A model generated the notes under the pieces. That model ran no database searches. It worked only from the letters and a program-made list of their open reading frames with translations, and was not told where the DNA came from. From assembly GCA_022709775.1 (NCBI GenBank), contig JAKLIE010000118.1, positions 1-6,368 of the forward strand: a DNA stretch of 6,368 nt, given 5' to 3'. Every line of letters starts with the position of its first letter. Position 1 is the first letter of the stretch. The stretch is from Pseudomonadota bacterium (GTDB lineage Bacteria; Pseudomonadota; Gammaproteobacteria; Burkholderiales; Casimicrobiaceae). The translations under genes and the position numbers were made by a program. Of the stretch, positions 1 through 5,663 are shown in pieces.

Positions 1-1
1 G

Positions 2-697
2 GTGCACCTCGAGGCCGCGCTCGAGGCGATCGAGCGCGCGACCGGCCGGCCCGTGATCCGGCTGCCGCTCGTTCGCGACTATTGGATCGACCTGGGCTTC
101 GACGTGCACGCGACCGGCACGCACGTCCCGCCGGCGCGGCGCGTGTCGCCGCCGGTGTCGCCGATCGTGCTCTCCGAGCGCGACCGGCGCATCGTCGCCG
201 CGCTCGAGGACGGGCTGCCCGCGGAGCCGCGTCCGTACGCCGAGGTCGCGCGCCGCGCCGGCGTCACCGAGGCATACCTGTCGGTGCGTCTGGCGGAGTG
301 GCTGAACCGTGGCGTGATCTCGCGCTTCGGCCTCATCGTGCGGCACCGGCCGCTCGGCTACGCGGCGAACGCGATGTGCGTCTGGGACGTGCCCGACGAC
401 GAGGCCGATGCCGCGGGCGCCAGGCTCGCGCGCGAGGAATCGGTGACGCTGGCCTACCGTCGGCGCCGCGACGACGGCTGGCGCTACAACCTGTACGCGA
501 TGATCCACGGCCGCGACCGCGCCGCGGTGTCGGCGCGGCGCGATGCGATCGCCGCGGCGCTCGGGCTCGATGCATGCGCGCACGACGTGCTGTTCTCCCT
601 CGCGGCGTTCAAGCAGCGCGGTGCCCGCTATGTCGGGAAGCGCGGCCGCCCGCCGGTACCGACGGCGGGCGAGGCCGCGGCGGTGACTGCCGGATGA
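2..697 (+). CDS. nirDL: NirDL siroheme decarboxylase fusion, 5' partial (end of NirD plus complete NirL domain)
   Basis: This reading frame is open from the window edge, so the true start lies upstream and the GTG at position 2 is only an internal valine codon. Residues 1-33 match the C-terminal end of a NirD-type subunit (ATGRPVIRLPLVRDYWIDLGF), like the end of NirG downstream. After a linker rich in Pro, Val and Arg (about 34-55), a complete NirL-type domain follows. It has an AsnC-like winged helix-turn-helix at about 58-108, then a ferredoxin-like fold with YRRR (152-155), WRYNLYAMIHGRD (160-172) and HDVLFS (194-199). In this family NirD, L, G and H together decarboxylate siroheme to 12,18-didecarboxysiroheme in the cytoplasm; the HTH is not known to act in gene regulation, although automated annotation often calls these AsnC regulators. 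The tail after residue 210 is a low-complexity extension. The stop overlaps nirG (ATGA), so translation is probably coupled. NirDL fusions are known in some denitrifiers. Confidence 0.88.
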   Translation: MHLEAALEAIERATGRPVIRLPLVRDYWIDLGFDVHATGTHVPPARRVSPPVSPIVLSERDRRIVAALEDGLPAEPRPYAEVARRAGVTEAYLSVRLAEWLNRGVISRFGLIVRHRPLGYAANAMCVWDVPDDEADAAGARLAREESVTLAYRRRRDDGWRYNLYAMIHGRDRAAVSARRDAIAAALGLDACAHDVLFSLAAFKQRGARYVGKRGRPPVPTAGEAAAVTAG

Positions 698-1149
698 GCG
701 GCATCGCCGACCCCGTGGACCGGGCCATCGTCAACACGCTGCAGGGCGAATTCCCGCTGTGCGATCGGCCGTTCGCCGCCGCGGCGGAGGCGCTCGGCAT
801 CGACGAGGACGACCTGATCGCCCGCATCGACCGGATGCTCGCGGACGGCACGCTCACGCGCTTCGGCCCGCTCTTCGACGCGGCACGCATGGGCGGGGCG
901 TTCACGCTGGCGGCGATGACGGTGCCGGCCGGGGAATTCGACCGCGTCGCCGGCATCGTGAACGACTTCCCCGAGGTCGCGCACAACTACGCGCGCGAGC
1001 ACGCGCTCAACATGTGGTTCGTGGTCGCGACGCCGACGCCCGCGGGCATCGACGACGCGATCGCGCGGATCGAGAAGGCGACCGGGCTGCCGGTGCTGGC
1101 GTTCCCGAAGGAGCGCGAGTATTTCGTCGAGTTGAGGCTGACGGCGTGA
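694..1149 (+). CDS. nirG: NirG, siroheme decarboxylase subunit (heme d1 biosynthesis)
   Basis: This 151-residue Lrp/AsnC-like protein has the usual NirG length. An N-terminal HTH-like segment (about 22-57, ending GTLTRFGPLFD) precedes an alpha/beta domain. That domain carries the family signature HNYAREHALNMWFVVATP (97-114) and ends in ATGLPVLAFPKEREYFVEL. The HNYxRxHxxNMWFV motif marks the D/G-type subunits and is shared with the AhbA/AhbB decarboxylases of the alternative heme pathway. Its role is in the cytoplasmic conversion of siroheme to 12,18-didecarboxysiroheme, together with NirDL and NirH. The ATG overlaps the nirDL stop by 4 nt, with a GGTGA-like ribosome site about 7 nt upstream (682-686). 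The stop overlaps the nirH GTG. AsnC-type DNA binding is the main alternative reading, but the operon position argues strongly for the biosynthetic role. Confidence 0.92.
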   Translation: MSGIADPVDRAIVNTLQGEFPLCDRPFAAAAEALGIDEDDLIARIDRMLADGTLTRFGPLFDAARMGGAFTLAAMTVPAGEFDRVAGIVNDFPEVAHNYAREHALNMWFVVATPTPAGIDDAIARIEKATGLPVLAFPKEREYFVELRLTA

Positions 1150-1634
1150 ACGGACCGGTGGAGACGACGTCGGTCGACGAGGCCATCGTGCGGGCGACGC
1201 AGGCGGGCCTGCCGCGCGTGCCGCGCCCCTACCACGCGGTCGCGGAATCGCTCGGCGTCGCTCCCGAGGTCGTCATCGAGAGGATGCGCGCGATGATGGC
1301 CTCCGGTGCGATCCGCCGCATCGGCGTGGTGCCGAACCACTACCGGCTCGGCTGGACCGCGAACGGCATGAGCGTGTGGGACGTCGACGACGCGCGCGTC
1401 GACGAGCTCGGCATGCGCATCGGTGCGCTGCCGGGCGTGAGCCACTGCTATCGCCGGCCGCGCCGCCTCCCGGCGTGGCGCTACAACCTGTTCGCGATGG
1501 TGCACGGGCGCGATCGCGCGGAGTGCGAGGCGCAGGTTCGCGAGATCGCGGCGCTGCTCGGCGGCTTCGCGCGCGCCCACGATGTCCTCTTCAGCACCAG
1601 GGTCTTGAAGAAGACGGGGCTGCGCTTCGCCTGA
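1146..1634 (+). CDS. nirH: NirH, siroheme decarboxylase subunit (heme d1 biosynthesis)
   Basis: A GTG start overlapping the nirG stop (GTGA) gives 162 residues, the normal length for NirH. It is supported by GAGG at 1134-1137, 8 nt upstream. Without this start the frame would begin far inside nirG. An AsnC-like HTH occupies about residues 25-62 (RPYHAVAESLGV...GAIRRIGVVPNHY). The C-terminal domain has SHCYRRP (99-105), WRYNLFAMVHGRDR (111-124) and the ending HDVLFSTRVLKKTGLRF (145-161), all typical of the L/H-type subunits and closely paralleled in the NirL domain upstream. It should act with NirDL and NirG in decarboxylating the C12 and C18 acetate side chains of siroheme. It is the last gene of the overlapping nirDL-G-H block; a 95-nt gap with promoter-like elements separates it from nirJ. 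Confidence 0.92.
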   Translation: MNGPVETTSVDEAIVRATQAGLPRVPRPYHAVAESLGVAPEVVIERMRAMMASGAIRRIGVVPNHYRLGWTANGMSVWDVDDARVDELGMRIGALPGVSHCYRRPRRLPAWRYNLFAMVHGRDRAECEAQVREIAALLGGFARAHDVLFSTRVLKKTGLRFA

Positions 1635-1641
1635 CGGTCCC

Positions 1642-1655
1642 TTGGGCCGGATCAA
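1642..1655 (+). promoter_or_regulatory. FNR/DNR-type box upstream of nirJ
   Basis: TTGGGCCGGATCAA matches the FNR/ANR/DNR consensus TTGAT-N4-ATCAA at 8 of the 10 specified bases. The right half-site is perfect and the left deviates at its last two bases. It begins 8 nt after the nirH stop, in the only sizeable gap of the nir cluster. Its centre (1648.5) lies 28.5 nt upstream of a -10-like GATAAT, close to the spacing expected for a class II activator site near -41.5. The match is by eye; binding is inferred. Confidence 0.6.
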
Positions 1656-1676
1656 TGCGCGGCGGCCGATCCCGCG

Positions 1677-1682
1677 GATAAT
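1677..1682 (+). promoter_or_regulatory. Candidate -10 element of an internal nirJ promoter
   Basis: GATAAT matches the sigma70 -10 consensus TATAAT at 5 of 6 bases and stands out in a GC-rich gap. It would place transcription start near A1689, giving a leader of about 41 nt before the nirJ ATG and putting the upstream box at about -40.5. No good -35 hexamer is visible, as expected for an activator-dependent class II promoter. Confidence 0.5.
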
Positions 1683-1717
1683 GCACGCACGACGACCCCG
1701 GAACGCCGGGCGGGAAA

Positions 1718-1727
1718 CGGAGTGAGG
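1718..1727 (+). promoter_or_regulatory. Ribosome binding site of nirJ
   Basis: CGGAGTGAGG contains GGAG ending 7 nt before the ATG at 1730 and a second GAGG only 2 nt before it. The first is the better-spaced Shine-Dalgarno. It supports this ATG as the nirJ start. Confidence 0.6.
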
Positions 1728-1729
1728 CG

Positions 1730-2974
1730 ATGTTCCGCGTGACGCAGTACCTCGAGGAAGTGCGGCATCCGACGCCGGTCGGTCCGAAGCGCAACCCGCC
1801 GGGCCCGGTGGTGATCTGGAACCTGATCCGCCGCTGCAACCTCGCCTGCCAGCACTGCTACTCGATCTCGGCGGACATCGACTTTCCCGGCGAGCTCGCG
1901 ACGCCGGACATCTACCGCACGATGGACGACCTCAGGTCGTTCGGCGTGCCGGTGCTGATCCTGTCGGGCGGCGAGCCGCTGCTGCATCCCGACATCTTCG
2001 AGATCTCGCGGCGCGCCAAGTCGATGGGCTTCTACGTGGGGCTCTCGACCAACGGCACGATGATCGACGACGCGATGCTGCCGAAGGTCGCGGCGATCGG
2101 CTACGACTACGTCGGCATCAGCCTCGACGGCATCGAGGCGACGCACGACCGGTTCCGCCGAAAGGCCGGCGCCTACGCGGCGTCGCTCGCCGCCGTGCGC
2201 CGCTGCCGCGACGCCGGCCTCAAGGTCGGCATCCGCTTCACGCTCACGCAGGACAACGCGCACGACCTGCCGGCGCTCCTCGAGCTGATGGAGAGCGAGG
2301 ACATCGACAAGTTCTACCTGTCGCACCTGAACTACGGAGGGCGCGGCAACGTCAACCGCAAGACCGACGCGATGTTCCGCACGACGCGCGACGCGATGGA
2401 CCTCGTGCTCGACGCGGCCTGGCGCGCGATCGAGTCGGGGAAGAAGCGCGAGTTCGTCACCGGCAACAACGATGCCGACGGCGTCTACCTGCTGCACTGG
2501 GTACGCGCGCGCTTCCCCGGGCGCGAGGCGCACCTGCGCGCGAAGCTCGCGCAGTGGGGCGGAAACAGCTCGGGCGTCAACATCGCCAACATCGACAACC
2601 TCGGCAACGTCCACCCCGACACGTTCTGGTGGGACTACACGCTCGGCAACGTGAAGACGCGGCCGTTCTCCGAGATCTGGCGCGACACGTCCGATCCGCT
2701 GATGGCGGGACTGAAGTCGACCCCGCGCCCGGTCAAGGGGCGATGCGCGCGCTGCTCGTACTTCGACGTCTGCGGCGGCAACACGCGCGTGCGCGCCTGG
2801 CAGATCGCGAAGGACGCGTGGGCCGAGGATCCGGGCTGCTATCTCGACGACGACGAGCTCGGCATCGAGGCGGGCGGCGAACGTCTCGTCGCGAAGCCGT
2901 ACGTCCGGGTGAGGCGCGCGGATGCGGCCGCCGAGCCCGTGCCGACCGTGAAGGCGAACGGAGTGCGGACGTGA
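1730..2974 (+). CDS. nirJ: NirJ, radical SAM enzyme of heme d1 biosynthesis
   Basis: NirJ is the cytoplasmic radical SAM enzyme that acts on 12,18-didecarboxysiroheme, removing the propionate side chains at C3 and C8 where heme d1 carries oxo groups. This 414-residue protein has the radical SAM cluster motif CNLACQHC (C36, C40, C43), the SAM-binding SGGEP (79-83), and LSTNGT (105-110) and GISLDG (129-134) strands typical of the barrel. A C-terminal SPASM/twitch-like cysteine set, C339-x2-C342-x5-C348-x21-C370, would hold a second Fe-S cluster. The internal stretch HLNYGGRGN (199-207) is typical of NirJ. About 25 residues after residue 390 are a charged, probably disordered tail. It is preceded by its own candidate FNR/DNR-type promoter, and its stop overlaps the next gene by GTGA. 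The related AhbC/AhbD and MoaA/PqqE-like SPASM enzymes are less likely given the neighbours. Confidence 0.95.
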   Translation: MFRVTQYLEEVRHPTPVGPKRNPPGPVVIWNLIRRCNLACQHCYSISADIDFPGELATPDIYRTMDDLRSFGVPVLILSGGEPLLHPDIFEISRRAKSMGFYVGLSTNGTMIDDAMLPKVAAIGYDYVGISLDGIEATHDRFRRKAGAYAASLAAVRRCRDAGLKVGIRFTLTQDNAHDLPALLELMESEDIDKFYLSHLNYGGRGNVNRKTDAMFRTTRDAMDLVLDAAWRAIESGKKREFVTGNNDADGVYLLHWVRARFPGREAHLRAKLAQWGGNSSGVNIANIDNLGNVHPDTFWWDYTLGNVKTRPFSEIWRDTSDPLMAGLKSTPRPVKGRCARCSYFDVCGGNTRVRAWQIAKDAWAEDPGCYLDDDELGIEAGGERLVAKPYVRVRRADAAAEPVPTVKANGVRT

Positions 2975-4707
2975 AGTTCACCTGCGCGGCGGGAACGCCC
3001 GGGTCGGAGCCCATGCAAGCGGGACGGGGGTCGGACTTCGATGCTCCGGTGCGGGAGCCGGGACAGGCAACGCCCGCCGGGTGCGGACTCTCCCTGCTCT
3101 CGCGCTGGCGCTGCGCGATCGGCTGGTCGGTCTATATCGCGATCGCGGTGCTCGTCGTCGCGTTCGCCGGCGCGGCGGCGGCGCAGTCGCCCGCACCGGC
3201 CGCCGCGACGCCCGCGGCCGTCGTCGATGCGGGGGCGCTCTACGCGACGCACTGCGCCTCGTGCCACGGCGCCGACCGCTTCGGGCTGATGGGCCCGGCC
3301 CTGCTGCCCGAAAGCCTCGAGCGGCTGCGCAAGCCGGCCGCGGCCGAGACGATCGCGAAGGGCCGCGCTGCGACGCAGATGGCGGGGTTCTCCCCCGCGC
3401 TCTCGAAGGCCGAGATCGACGCGCTCGTCGCCTACGTCTACTCGCCGCCGACGACGAAGCCCGCGTGGGGCGAGGCGGACATTCGGGCGTCGCGCGTCGT
3501 CCATCGGACGCGCGATTCGCTGCCGGACAGGCCGTCCTTCTCCGCCGACCCGCTCAACCTGTTCGTCGTCGTCGAGGCGGGCGACCACCATGCGTCGATC
3601 CTCGACGGCGACCGCTTCGAGCGCATCGCGCGGTTCCCGACGCGGTATGCGCTGCACGGCGGACCGAAGTTCTCGCCCGACGGGCGCTTCGTCTACTTCG
3701 CGTCCCGCGACGGATGGATCAGCAAGTACGACATCTGGAACCTCGCGATGGTCGCGGAAGTGCGTGCGGGCCTCAACACGCGCAACGCGGCGGTCTCCGG
3801 CGACGGCAGGTACGTGATGGTCGGCAACTACCTGCCGCATTCGGTGGTCGTGCTCGACGCCGACCTGAACCTCGTCAAGGTGATGCCGGCCGTCGACCGC
3901 GAGGGCAGGAAGAGCTCGCGCGTGTCCGCGGTCTACGACGCGACGCCGCGCAGGAGCTTCGTCGTCGCGCTGAAGGACATCCCCGAGGTCTGGGAGGTGA
4001 GCTACGATCCGAAGGCGCCCGAGATACCGATCGGCGTCATCCACGACTTCCAGTACCGCGAGGGCGCCTTCGTCCCGGGGTTCATGAACGTGCGCAGGTC
4101 GGTGCTGCAGGACACGCTCGACGACTTCTTCTTCACGCAGGACTACAGCGAGGTTATGGGCGCGTCGCGCGAGGCGGGCAAGGGGCAGGTCGTGCACCTG
4201 GACGTACGCCGGAAGATCGCCGACCTCGACCTGCCCGGCATGCCGCACCTGGGCTCAGGCATCACGTTCGTCCACGACGGCAGGACGGTGATGGCGACGC
4301 CGAACCTCAAGGACGGCATCGTCACCGTGATCGACACGAAGACCTGGAAGACCGTGAAGCAGATCGCGACGAACGGCCCGGGCTTCTTCATGCGCAGCCA
4401 CGACGCGACGCCGTACGCGTGGATCGACTCGATGATGGGCGCGCGGAAGGACACGCTGCAGGTGATCGACAAGCGCACGCTCGCCGTCGTCGGCGAGGTG
4501 ACGCCGTCGCCCGGCAGGACGGCGGCGCACATCGAGTTCGACCGCTACGGGAAGCACGCGCTCGCGAGCGTGTGGGAGAACGACGGCGCGGTCGTCGTCT
4601 ACGACGCGGCGACGCTGAAGGAAGTGAAGCGCATCCCCGCGTCGAAGCCGGTCGGCAAGTACAACGTCTGGAACAAGATCACCCGCGAGGCGGGGACGAG
4701 TCACTAG
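2971..4707 (+). CDS. nirN: NirN-like cytochrome c/d1 protein (dihydro-heme d1 dehydrogenase)
   Basis: NirN is a periplasmic protein that oxidises dihydro-heme d1 to heme d1, the last step before cofactor transfer to NirS. This 578-residue product has a hydrophobic export segment (about 51-70, IAIAVLVVAFAGAAAAQ, likely cut near 72), a class I cytochrome c domain (about 84-158) with the heme c motif CASCH (95-99) and a likely Met ligand M137. A d1-type beta-propeller follows (about 180-578) with candidate heme d1-contacting histidines in YALHGGPKFSPDGR (H229) and GMPHLGSG (H426), plus FMRSHDATPYAW (H477). The ending YNVWNKITREAGTSH is characteristic of NirN/NirF. The c domain favours NirN over NirF, and the NirF-like propeller motifs argue against NirS. 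The GTG start overlaps the nirJ stop (GTGA) with GGAG at 2960-2963, but leaves about 50 residues before the hydrophobic core. ATG 3013 and GTG 3049 are alternatives. Confidence 0.85.
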   Translation: MKFTCAAGTPGSEPMQAGRGSDFDAPVREPGQATPAGCGLSLLSRWRCAIGWSVYIAIAVLVVAFAGAAAAQSPAPAAATPAAVVDAGALYATHCASCHGADRFGLMGPALLPESLERLRKPAAAETIAKGRAATQMAGFSPALSKAEIDALVAYVYSPPTTKPAWGEADIRASRVVHRTRDSLPDRPSFSADPLNLFVVVEAGDHHASILDGDRFERIARFPTRYALHGGPKFSPDGRFVYFASRDGWISKYDIWNLAMVAEVRAGLNTRNAAVSGDGRYVMVGNYLPHSVVVLDADLNLVKVMPAVDREGRKSSRVSAVYDATPRRSFVVALKDIPEVWEVSYDPKAPEIPIGVIHDFQYREGAFVPGFMNVRRSVLQDTLDDFFFTQDYSEVMGASREAGKGQVVHLDVRRKIADLDLPGMPHLGSGITFVHDGRTVMATPNLKDGIVTVIDTKTWKTVKQIATNGPGFFMRSHDATPYAWIDSMMGARKDTLQVIDKRTLAVVGEVTPSPGRTAAHIEFDRYGKHALASVWENDGAVVVYDAATLKEVKRIPASKPVGKYNVWNKITREAGTSH

Positions 4708-4841
4708 CCGACCGAGCTGCGCGGCGAGGGGCCCCGTCCGCAGGACGGGGATCGACGCGCATGCATGCGAGTGTCGGCAGCGGCCGACGCGCGACGCCGC
4801 GAATCGCGTCGTGCGTCCAGGGAGGCCGCGCGGCGGCGCCG
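4708..4841. other. Convergent intergenic region with several hairpins
   Basis: No gene is seen in these 134 nt between the converging nirN-like and Crp/Fnr genes. Besides the strong stem at 4732-4750, it holds a 12-nt perfect palindrome CGCATGCATGCG (4758-4769). It also holds a stem GTGTCGGC/GCCGACGC (4771-4778 with 4783-4790, one G-U pair, 4-nt loop) and a 6-bp stem CGACGC/GCGTCG (4792-4797 with 4806-4811). The arrangement suggests transcription from both sides ends here. Confidence 0.55.
4732..4750. terminator. Strong GC hairpin after nirN, probable terminator
   Basis: CCCCGTCC and GGACGGGG form a perfect 8-bp stem around the 3-nt loop GCA, beginning 25 nt after the nirN stop. No T-run follows on the + strand, nor on the - strand side, so it is not a canonical intrinsic terminator. 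It could act as a 3'-end stabilising stem or a bidirectional terminator for the convergent genes. Confidence 0.5.
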
Positions 4842-5531
4842 CTAGCCGGTGTACGCGCGCAGCCGCGCGACGTCGACGATGTGCACGTCGCGGCCGTCGA
4901 CGTTGATGAGCCCGAGCGTCTGCAGGTCGTGCAGGATGCGCGAGAAGTGCTCCGGCGTCAGGTTGAGCCGCGATGCGACGATCGCCTTCGACACCGGCAG
5001 CGTGAGCTTCGTCGCGCCGCTGTCGGCGGCCTGCGCGTCGTCCTGCCGCAGCAGGTACCCGATCACGCGCTGAGTGCCCGACTGCAGCGAGTAGCTCTCG
5101 ACGTCGGAGATGAGCGAGTGCAGGCGTCGCGAGAGGCCCGCCAGCATCTTCTTCGCGAACGCCGGCTCGCGCGCGAGCTCGTCGAACACCGCGTCCTTCG
5201 CGACGTGGAGCAGCATCGTGTCGGCCAGCGTCTGCGCCATCACGATGTACGGCTTCTCCATGAACATCAGCGCCTCGCCGAACGAACCGCCCGGCCCGAT
5301 GATCTCGACGACCTTCTCCTGTCCGGACGGCGTGACGAACGACAGCTTCACCTGCCCGTAGATGACGAGGTAGAACCCGGTCGTCGGGTCGCCCTTGTTG
5401 AACAGGATCTCGCCGCGCGGCACGTGCAGCTCCGTCGTGCTCGCCGCGACGCGGTCGAGCTCGGCGGGCGCGAGTTCCTTGAACAGCGGGAGCGTCGCGA
5501 GGAACGCCTGGGTCTTGATCTTCGGCGGCAT
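4842..5531 (-). CDS. Crp/Fnr-family transcriptional regulator, cysteine-free DNR/NnrR-like
   Basis: This 229-residue protein has the Crp/Fnr layout: an N-terminal cyclic-nucleotide-like beta-roll (about 15-115, with the conserved pair GDPTTGFYLVIYGQVKL and GPGGSFGEALMF), a long dimerisation helix (about 118-148) and a winged HTH (about 170-225). The recognition helix LTPEHFSRILHDL carries E194, S197 and R198, the ExxSR pattern with which FNR-type proteins read TTGAT half-sites. There is no cysteine anywhere, so an FNR-type Fe-S cluster is impossible. This points to the DNR/NnrR type, thought to sense NO through heme, or another Crp/Fnr subgroup. Adjacency to heme d1 genes and a matching box before nirJ suggest control of denitrification; that is inference. 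The ATG at 5531 has no clear Shine-Dalgarno, and no ATG or GTG is seen in frame in the roughly 55 nt upstream. It converges on the nir genes and diverges from the YecA-family gene. Confidence 0.88.
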   Translation of the reverse strand: MPPKIKTQAFLATLPLFKELAPAELDRVAASTTELHVPRGEILFNKGDPTTGFYLVIYGQVKLSFVTPSGQEKVVEIIGPGGSFGEALMFMEKPYIVMAQTLADTMLLHVAKDAVFDELAREPAFAKKMLAGLSRRLHSLISDVESYSLQSGTQRVIGYLLRQDDAQAADSGATKLTLPVSKAIVASRLNLTPEHFSRILHDLQTLGLINVDGRDVHIVDVARLRAYTG

Positions 5532-5570
5532 CGGTCGGGAGGCCAGGGCGGCCCGAAGCGTAGCACGACC

Positions 5571-5591
5571 GCCGCACCGCGCCGGTGCGGC
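5571..5591. repeat. Perfect 9-bp inverted repeat (hairpin or operator)
   Basis: GCCGCACCG and CGGTGCGGC flank the 3-nt CGC. The symmetry is perfect over 18 bases. It lies 40 nt upstream of the regulator's start codon and 73 nt before the ATG of the YecA-family gene. It could be an operator or a hairpin in the regulator's leader RNA. There is no T-run, so it is not an obvious intrinsic terminator. Confidence 0.45.
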
Positions 5592-5601
5592 CCGGCGTGC
5601 A

Positions 5602-5630
5602 TTGCGTTTCGGGGCCGGGAGAGCGATGAT
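5602..5630 (+). promoter_or_regulatory. Possible sigma70-like promoter for the YecA-family gene
   Basis: TTGCGT (5602-5607) and GATGAT (5625-5630) are separated by 17 nt and match the -35 and -10 consensus at 3 and 4 of 6 bases. This would start transcription near 5637 with a leader of about 27 nt. It is the best-spaced pair seen but weak. Confidence 0.3.
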
Positions 5631-5663
5631 ATCGGGTTACCCGCCGCCGAAAGTGCCTCACCC

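Larger units (their letters stand above)
5532..5663. other. Divergent intergenic region between the regulator and the YecA-family gene
   Basis: These 132 nt must contain the start signals of both flanking genes. They hold a perfect inverted repeat (5571-5591), a possible + strand promoter (5602-5630) and a locally AT-richer patch (GATGATATC, 5625-5633) unlike the rest of the window. On the - strand TATCAT (complement of 5626-5631) could serve as a -10 for the regulator with a leader of nearly 90 nt, but no convincing -35 goes with it. No TTGAT-N4-ATCAA box is seen here, so autoregulation through such a site is not supported. Confidence 0.5.

Noticed and set aside
638..655. AT-hook-like KRGRPP in the C-terminal tail of NirL, suggesting a DNA-binding role
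   Set aside because: It is a single short basic motif in a low-complexity tail of a GC-rich gene. The family is enzymatic and no second hook is present.
694..1634. NirG and NirH as AsnC/Lrp-type transcriptional regulators
   Set aside because: They carry the HNYxR...NMWFV and YRR...WRYNLFAMVHG decarboxylase signatures and sit between nirDL and nirJ, so the biosynthetic role is far better supported.
1697..1710. Small hairpin CCCGG-AACG-CCGGG in the nirJ leader as a riboswitch or attenuator
   Set aside because: The stem is only 5 bp, does not cover the ribosome site and is common by chance at this GC content.
2839..4248. A long - strand open frame (469 codons) opposite the nirN-like gene
   Set aside because: Its translation is rich in Arg, Val, Asp and His with no recognisable domain. 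It is the antisense shadow expected in high-GC coding DNA.
2971..4707. The cytochrome c/d1 gene as nirS, the nitrite reductase itself
   Set aside because: The ending YNVWNKITREAGTSH, FMRSHDATPYAW and HGGPKFSPDGR patterns are of NirN/NirF type, and the position after nirJ fits a maturation gene.
5515..5528. TTGATCTTCGGCGG near the start codon of the Crp/Fnr gene as an autoregulatory FNR box
   Set aside because: Only the left half-site matches; the right half GGCGG bears no resemblance to ATCAA, and the bases are coding.
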